DNA of 64,000 bases from Centropus unirufus. Its lineage: Eukaryota; Chordata; Aves; Cuculiformes; Centropidae. The notes beneath the pieces are model-generated. The model was given only the letters and a program-made list of their open reading frames with translations. It was not told the DNA's origin and made no database searches. A program made the translations under genes and the position numbers. The stretch spans positions 236,582 through 300,581 of the forward strand of contig VYZI01000573.1 in assembly GCA_013397695.1 (NCBI GenBank). Reading direction: 5' to 3'. Positions 57,991 to 64,000 of this stretch are shown here, piece by piece. How positions within the stretch are numbered: position 1 is the first letter of the stretch; each line of letters opens with the position of its first letter.

Positions 57991-59783
57991 TAATTGTATA
58001 TAACACTAATTAGGGATTATTCTTCTTTTCCATCCTCTCAAGGTCTCAGAGGTGGGCTCTCTCCTGGCCATTAGCGGGGAAGGAGGCAGAGATGTCCAGA
58101 GCTCACAGAGAAGCTGCGGACACCACCTGAGGGTTCTTCTGAGGTGCTCTGGCTGCATGCCTGGAGATCTCACATCCCGCAGCTGCTACTGCAAGTGGGA
58201 GAATTAGCTCAGCTAACGCTAAGTAACCTGTCCATCAAACCCTAAGCACCACCTAAAGCAGGTACTCAGGCTCTCAGATTGCACAGCCTTATACAGAGGA
58301 ATCTTTGGACCTTAAATGCTCTCTGCTTCAACTCTTCACTGATAAAATGAGGATTAAGAAGCCCATTCATCTCGGAGAGCGTTGTGAAAAATCAGTCCAT
58401 TAGTTTGCGTCCCATTAATGTTATCTAGGCCAAGGAGATGAATAATTCTGTCCCCAGAAGAAGATTTGTATAGCAAGCAGTACATAAGACAAGGGACCTT
58501 ACCAAATGCTAAAGCATTTGAGAGATATTGAGGAATGGTTCGTTAAGTGCACGCTGTGCATCCCAACGCAGAGCCAGGCTGTCAGACAGAAGCAGAACCT
58601 GTTCAGAAGCAGAGGCTGCGGTGAGGAGCACGCAGGGTCTGCCTGAAAGCTTTGCAAACCACCCTCACGGGGATGGGTTCCACCTTGGCAGTCGATTCGC
58701 AACCCAGGTAGTGTTGTGGGGTTTTTAAATGCTGGGGTTTGCTGTGTAATGACTTCAAGAGCTCTAATCCCCACGAAGCAACAGCTGCTCATGAGGGGTC
58801 ACAGGAACAAGCCCATGGGGACCAGCCGTCCTCGCTGGAGATCAGCCGTTCCTGGAATAGTCACACCAATCCCACCAAAGCAATTTTGCTCCCCGAGCTC
58901 AGAGATTTCACTCGTATCACCCACCTTTGTTCTCCAAAGCCGGGTTGGTGTAATTCCTCCTTACCAAGACTCTGCCTGGAGGCCTCTTCAGTGTCAGAGC
59001 TCATGAAGAATGCATGAGCTTGGAGCTGCCTCCCTCCTCAAGTGCACAAATCTCTGATTGAGTAAGGGAGGAGGCTGCCAGCTGACTGTCAGGGGTTGTG
59101 CCTTGGACCCTAAGGGACCCAAACCCATATCTAAGTCACCCAGGTATCTTATTATTGTAGCAGCCCTCTACCTGTTCTGAGCAGCTGAGCTCTGCTCCAC
59201 GTGAAGACCTCGAGAAGGGGACCCTTTGAGCATCCAGCTGGGTGACAGGAGCATCTACTGCATGGCTGGTGTTTGTTTTCCAACACAAATGCAAAGCAGG
59301 AGGGGGATCTGAAAGACGACAGCTCCCTTAGTGAAGGAGACAGATTTTCTGATGCTTCTCCTGGCTCCTTGGTTGTTTTCCATGACTCCTTATACTCTCC
59401 CGTGGTTAAAATCAAGCATCAACAATATCTGTCATTTCAAGACTTGTTTTTAGAGGTGAAATGCTTAGATTTCTTCTTCTCTCCTGCATTAGTCTGTAGT
59501 CAGGGAGGATTTGGGTTATAATATCCCATTTTCTTTCCTTTCCCCTCTCAGCTCTGGGAAGAGCTGGGGTAAATGTAAGCTTCAACAGCTGGGCTTATAG
59601 ACTGAGCCACAGCCAGATTTCAAATCCTTTGCAGAGTACGCAGACTCCCGGGGCTTCCAGCTGTAGCTGCCAGCGAGCTTTTCTGCAATCAGAGGTAGCT
59701 GAAGTGCAGCCTCTGGGTGTCCAGGATATCAAAGGCAACACAATAAACTGTCTCCACCCAAGCTGTTCAAGCGATGTGGTCAG
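57991..59783. other. Unique DNA, about 1.8 kb
   Basis: No gene or repeat recognised. Frames of 82-97 codons have no motif. Confidence 0.45.
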
Positions 59784-60139
59784 ATAGTCTGGAGAAGACT
59801 GAGAGGGGGGACCTTATCACTGCCCACAACTGCCTGAAAGGTTGTAGAGAGGTGGGTGCTGGGCTCTTCTCCCAAGTGACAGGGGATGGGACAAGGGGGA
59901 ATGGCCTCAAGCTGCACGAGGGGAGGTTCAAGTTGGAGATTAGGAAGAAAGTTTTCACTGAAAGGGTCATCAGGTGCTGGAACAGGCGGCCTGGGGAGGT
60001 GATGGAATCATCCTTTCTGGAAGTATTTAAAAAACGGGGAAATGAGATGCTCAGGGATCTGGTGTAGACAGGAACGGTTGCACTCGGTGATCTCAGAGGT
60101 CTTTCTCAACCTAGTAATTGTGACTCTGTGAATCTGTGA
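59784..60139 (+). mobile_element. CR1 LINE 3' fragment (type C)
   Basis: Plus-strand CR1 from AGTCTGGAGAAGACTGAGAG through GAGGTGGGTGCTGGGCTCTT, GGGGGAATGGCCTCAAGCTG and GGGGAGGTGATGGAATCATC to a tail GAGGTCTTTCTCAACCTAGT with octamers. The translated 97-codon frame (ORF2 C-terminus, FSQVTGD and KRVNEML-like blocks) is still open across most of its length. Confidence 0.95.
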
Positions 60140-60274
60140 TAGGGTCAGGGCTCCACAAATGAGTGGTCAACATACCCTCCACGTCTGAATCTGTCAGTTT
60201 TGAAAGCACGCCCATTGCTGCACCAAGCAGCTTTTCCGTTTGGCGTGTTTTATGCAATAATTGTGACACGATGG

Positions 60275-60770
60275 GCTATGGCTTTGGGCCCCTCACTACA
60301 AGATAGGTGAGGGACTGGAGCATGTCTAGAGAAGGGAACGGAGCTGGGGAAGGGTCTAGAGCCCAGGGATTCTGAGGAGTGGCTGAGGGAGCTGGGGTTG
60401 CTTAGTCCAAGGAAGTGGAGGCTGAGTGGAGACCTCATCTCTCCCAGAAAGAAGGTGTGGTGAGGTGGGTGCTGGGCTCTCCTCACAAGTAACAAGGGAT
60501 GGGATGAGAGGAAATGGCCTTAGGTTGTGCCAGGCGAGGTTCAGATGGGCTACAAGGAAAATTTTCTTCACTGACAAAGTGGTGAAAACCTGGCAGAGGT
60601 TGCCCAGAGCAGGGTTGGAGTCCCCATCCCTGGAGGGGTTCAAAAACCATGTGGCCATGGCAATTTGGGACATGGTTTAGTAGGCACAGTGGAGTTGGGC
60701 TGACAGGTGGCCTGAATGAGCTTAGAGGTCTTTTCCGACCTTAATGATTCTATGATTCTATGGTTCTATG
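60275..60770 (+). mobile_element. CR1 LINE 3' fragment (type C), about 0.5 kb
   Basis: Plus-strand CR1 from TTTGGGCCCCTCACTACAAG through TGAGGGAGCTGGGGTTGCTT, the ORF2 C-terminus and GTTGGAGTCCCCATCCCTGG to the type C tail, with three good octamers (ATTCTATGATTCTATGGTTC). It is close to the copies at 59784 and 61390. Confidence 0.96.
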
Positions 60771-61389
60771 AAATACCTGTTTCTGACAGTCCCCAGGGTA
60801 TTCACGGACAAGATTTCAGATGATAAAAAGAAATATTTTCCTTTCATTCAAAGTACCTCTACCAGTCACTGGCTCACCCTTGTAGCAGAGACTGACATGG
60901 AAAAATCTGAGTGTCAAAGAGACAGCCTGAAAAAATTAAAAGTCAATGGAAATGGCTGTGGCTGAGCAGGAGCTGCCAACTAATCTTGTCTTCAGGGAGC
61001 CCCTCCTGTAACAGGTACGGAGCTGCCTGGGAAGAGCTAAAATATTATGTTTATTGAATGATCAAGGAGTACTGCACCGGCTGCTCAGGAAGATTTATTC
61101 TCCATCTGCGCTTGTTTTTATTCTACTGGCATGTCTAATAAATATCAACTCTTTTAAACAAAAGCATCTCCATTTGCAAACACATCAGCAAACCTTTGGC
61201 ATTTCCCAAACATTCTGCCTCAAACCTCCCCACCCAGAGGCCTCTCTGTTTCTCCCTAGGACCTGCTGGGATTGCCCAGGCTGGAGGTCCTCACATTCAC
61301 TTCTCTGTTTGTTACTTAAATTAAAAATCCTCAATGATCTCCTTTTCTTTTTTTCAGAGCACACGAAGGCGCCAGGCACAAGTGCTGCT
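60771..61389. other. Unique AT-rich DNA between CR1 copies
   Basis: Nothing recognised. A T-rich run followed by CAG lies at about 61340-61356. It looks like a splice acceptor but leads straight into CR1. Confidence 0.4.
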
Positions 61390-62340
61390 CCCCACGTCTC
61401 AGTCTTGGGTCCGGTTCTATTCAATATTTTTATCGGTGATCTGGATTAAGTGATTAAGTCCTACCTCTGTCAGCTTGCAGATGACACAAAGCTGGGTGGG
61501 AGTATTGATCTTCTTGATGGTACAGAAGCTCTGCAAAGAGATCTGGACAGGCTGGATCCACGGACTGAGACCAATGGGATGGGGTTCAACAGGGACAAGT
61601 GCCTGGTCCTGCGCTTAGGACATAAAAACCCCATGCAATGCTCCAGGCTTGGGGATGAGTGGCTGGGAAGGGGCCTGGAGGAGAAGGACCTGGGGGTGTT
61701 GGGTGACAGGGGCTGAACATGAGGCAGCAGTGGCCCAGGTGGCCAAGAAGGCCAAGGGCATCCTAGCTTGGATCAGCTGGGATGGAGGCAGCAGGAGAAG
61801 GAAAGGATTCCTGTACTCAGTGCTGGAGAGGCCATGCCCTGCATTATGGGTTCAGTTTGGGGCCTCTCACTATGAGAAGGACCTTGAGAGGCTGGAGCGT
61901 GTCCAGAGAAGGGAATGGAGCTGAGGAAGGGGCTGCAGCCCAGGGATTCTGCAAGCATCTGACTTTGTTCAGTTTAGTGAAAAGAAGGCTGACAGGAGAC
62001 CTCACCACTGTCTACAGCTCCCTGAAAGGCGGTTGTAGTGAGGTGGGTGTTGATCTCTTCTCCCAAAATAACAAGGGATAGGACGAGAGGAAATGGCCTC
62101 AAGTTGCACCAGGGAGGGTTTCGATTGGATATTAGGAAAAATTTCCTCACTGAAAGAGTGGCGAAACACTGGCAGAGGCTGCCCAGGGCAGTGGTTGAGT
62201 CCCCATCCCTGGAGGGGTTTATAAGATGGGGAGATGAGGAGCTCAGGGATCTGGTTCGGTAGCGGACAGGTATGGTTGGACTCAGTGACCTCAAAGGTCT
62301 TTTCCAACCAAACGGTTCTATAATTCTCTGGCTCCGTGAT
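61390..62340 (+). mobile_element. Longest CR1 LINE (type C), RT part of ORF2 through tail
   Basis: About 950 bp, from within the CR1 ORF2 reverse transcriptase to the 3' octamers. The + strand gives SVLGPVLFNIFIGDLD, then LADDTKLGG with both catalytic Asp present (61474-61494), then RDLDRLD, DKCLVLRLGHKNP and EEKDLGVLGDRG. Further blocks follow in another frame (ERLERVQRREW, FSLVKRRLTGDL). A stop codon at 61447-61449 and a frameshift near 61715 break the frame, and the 5' half of the element is missing. It is therefore a dead copy with the best-kept active site in the window. Confidence 0.96.
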
Positions 62341-64000
62341 TTCCAATAATCCGGGGAATTCAGGAAAGCAATTACTGAGTGAAAGGTCTGTACCACATAA
62401 GCACCCCAAGGATCAGAAACCATTGCTGTGCAGCTAGAGAAGATAAATAATATTAAAAAAAAAATAAAACTCACCAGATCCCAAGGCCCTGTGAGGCAGT
62501 AAGTAAAGTTTGGCAACTTCCAAATGCATAACCCGTTGCTACAAGCTGTTCCATGCAGCTCCCCAGAGGGCTGGTCCATAAAGGATAACAACCTTTGCCT
62601 GCTGGGAGCTATTAGCTTAAATGGTAGCGGGTTGCTGCAGCATTTAAGCCTGATTATAATAGTGTCATTGGATTTGTATGCGCTGGGATCCATGCAGATG
62701 GATTTCACAAAAATGTGAAGAAATTACATCCGGGAAAGGGAGTTAAAGGGTTGTCTCTATGCGTGGTAAGCACTGGCTGACTAAAATTGCAAATAGAGGA
62801 TCGCCAGGGAAAGAAAAAGAAACCTCCGAGTAAATTAAATGAGGTTCAACGTTGTGATGGGGAAATCAGGAGCAGAAACGTCTTCCAGGCTCTGGAATGT
62901 GCTGAAATGTGTAGATAAATTAATGATCAAAATTCTCACATCTCTCTTCTTCATTTTTGCACTAAATTCATGTTATTTTATTAAGGCAGCCTATGCGTCC
63001 CGGCAGGTTCAGTGGGCATGTGAGTACATTAAATCGTTCGCTGTGTTACACACGGCGTTGCATGAAATTTGGCAGGCATTGCAATACTTCGTGCAGGTGT
63101 TATCTGAAGATTAGCACTTCCCCTTCCCATCATTTCTAGGGATTCGGAGGGCAGACTTTGAGCCGGGAAATCTCATCAGATCAGATAGCAAAAAGCTGAA
63201 TATCCACCTCCTGGATACAAGCGGGTAATTTATACCGAGCTAAAGCACACGACCCAGAAAAGCATCGATCTTGTACAATTCATTTGTCTGTCTTTGACTT
63301 GCAGACATCAGGGCGTTCACACATGGCAATCAGCTCATCTCTCAGTGTCCCCGTTGAGAAGGTGCTGTTCTGCTCCTCCAGCATCTTCTGCTAAAGGATT
63401 ATTTTTTTTTGTTACTGTTTTTAGTTTGGGTTGCACACTGAATGATTTAGTGGATCTTTTTGGCTCTTTTCTCACTCCTGGAGCTGCCATAGCACGCACA
63501 CCACTCTCCACCTTGCTGCATCCCAGTGCGGCTGAAGCTGGGCTTCCCCCGGCATCACAGCCCTGGGTGATGGTCACCTTGACAAAGCCAGAAGTGCCCT
63601 GCGTGGCGCAGCCGGGAGGCAGTGAGATTTCCAGCAGCTTCTTTGTTTCTGGAGCCATTTATAAGATTCCACTTAATTAAAATAACCACTAATAAGTTAG
63701 CGGAGGCAGCCTGCCTTCTTCATGCAGCTGCAGAGGATCACCTGCTCCCAGTGGCCAAAGCCATCGCCTTGGCCGAGTCTCGAGTCTCGAGTTCCAAGGG
63801 ATGCTGGAATGAAGGGAAGGACCAGCAAGAGGCACCACTTCAAAGTGCCTGAAACAACCTGATGATAACTTTCCCTTTCACAGCAAACATCAGCATCCCA
63901 TCAGGTGTCCCTTGCAAAGAGCCTTCCAAAGCAGGGACAGAGGGGCACAGCACCCACAAGCCGTGTCTGCACACAAGTGGGAAGCCCTCTAATTTCACAC
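62341..64000. other. Unique DNA to window end; possible conserved segment
   Basis: No transposon or exon recognised. 62830-63120 is a transposon-free AT-rich stretch with a 91-codon open frame and some CpG sites. It is considered as a possible conserved element. A short GAGTCTC tandem lies at 63775-63791. Confidence 0.45.

Noticed and set aside
61340..61440. Splice-acceptor-like T-rich run and CAG before an open frame
   Set aside because: The open frame is CR1 reverse transcriptase, so the acceptor look is coincidental.
1..64000. CRISPR-like or prokaryotic features
   Set aside because: The evenly repeated words are CR1 octamers or microsatellites. The window is vertebrate DNA, with no operons or ribosome-binding sites.

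Overview
The window is vertebrate nuclear DNA, almost certainly from a bird. The evidence is about 37 pieces of CR1 LINE retrotransposon. Most end in the typical avian CR1 tail: a stretch reading GGTCCCTTCCAACCC or a variant of it, followed by short ATTCTATG-like octamers. There is also an avian-type retroviral LTR. By my own boundaries CR1 makes up about 11.5 kb of the 63 kb of called bases, roughly 18%. That is high for a bird and would fit one of the CR1-rich lineages, such as woodpeckers and their relatives, but the sequence does not let me name the order.

I find no protein-coding exon, tRNA, rRNA or CRISPR array that I can support. Long open frames are mostly CR1 read through on one strand or the other, N-filled frames over the assembly gap (50423-51352), or unrecognisable chance frames in GC-rich DNA. 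The window is best read as intergenic or long-intron DNA.

Layout. From 1 to 14 kb, CR1 copies of three tail types alternate with AT-rich single-copy DNA. This part includes a decayed CR1 reverse-transcriptase piece (9.6-10.5 kb) and a pair of related segments at 5.0-5.65 and 11.3-11.8 kb. From 14.3 to 21 kb there is a 6.7 kb block with no CR1 I can see and a marked excess of pyrimidines on the + strand. From 21 to 32 kb CR1 is dense on both strands, including an inverted pair and the longest minus-strand copy (27976-28875). From 33.1 to 36 kb there are two unusual TTAA-rich clusters and two minus-strand LTR-like elements. From 36 to 50 kb there are short CR1 tails, an 82-85 bp minisatellite, an expanded CR1 octamer tail and several low-complexity tracts. 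From 50.3 to 51.4 kb an assembly gap begins inside a CR1. From 51 to 57 kb the DNA is mostly unique, with candidate conserved non-coding segments. From 57.4 to 62.3 kb there is a second CR1 cluster, in which three same-type copies lie in one orientation; the last keeps the Asp-Asp of the reverse-transcriptase active site.

CR1 tail types used below (my labels, not database names): A, tail GGTCCCTTCCAACCCAAACC plus octamers; B, tail GGTCCTTGTGGGTCCCTTCC with GGACATTCTA; C, tail AGGTCTTTTCCAACC. No CR1 here could be active: all are 5'-truncated and all reading frames are broken. The most unusual things directly visible are a 35 bp micro-inversion at a CR1 tail, an accompanying 230 bp duplicated non-CR1 sequence, and the TTAA clusters.
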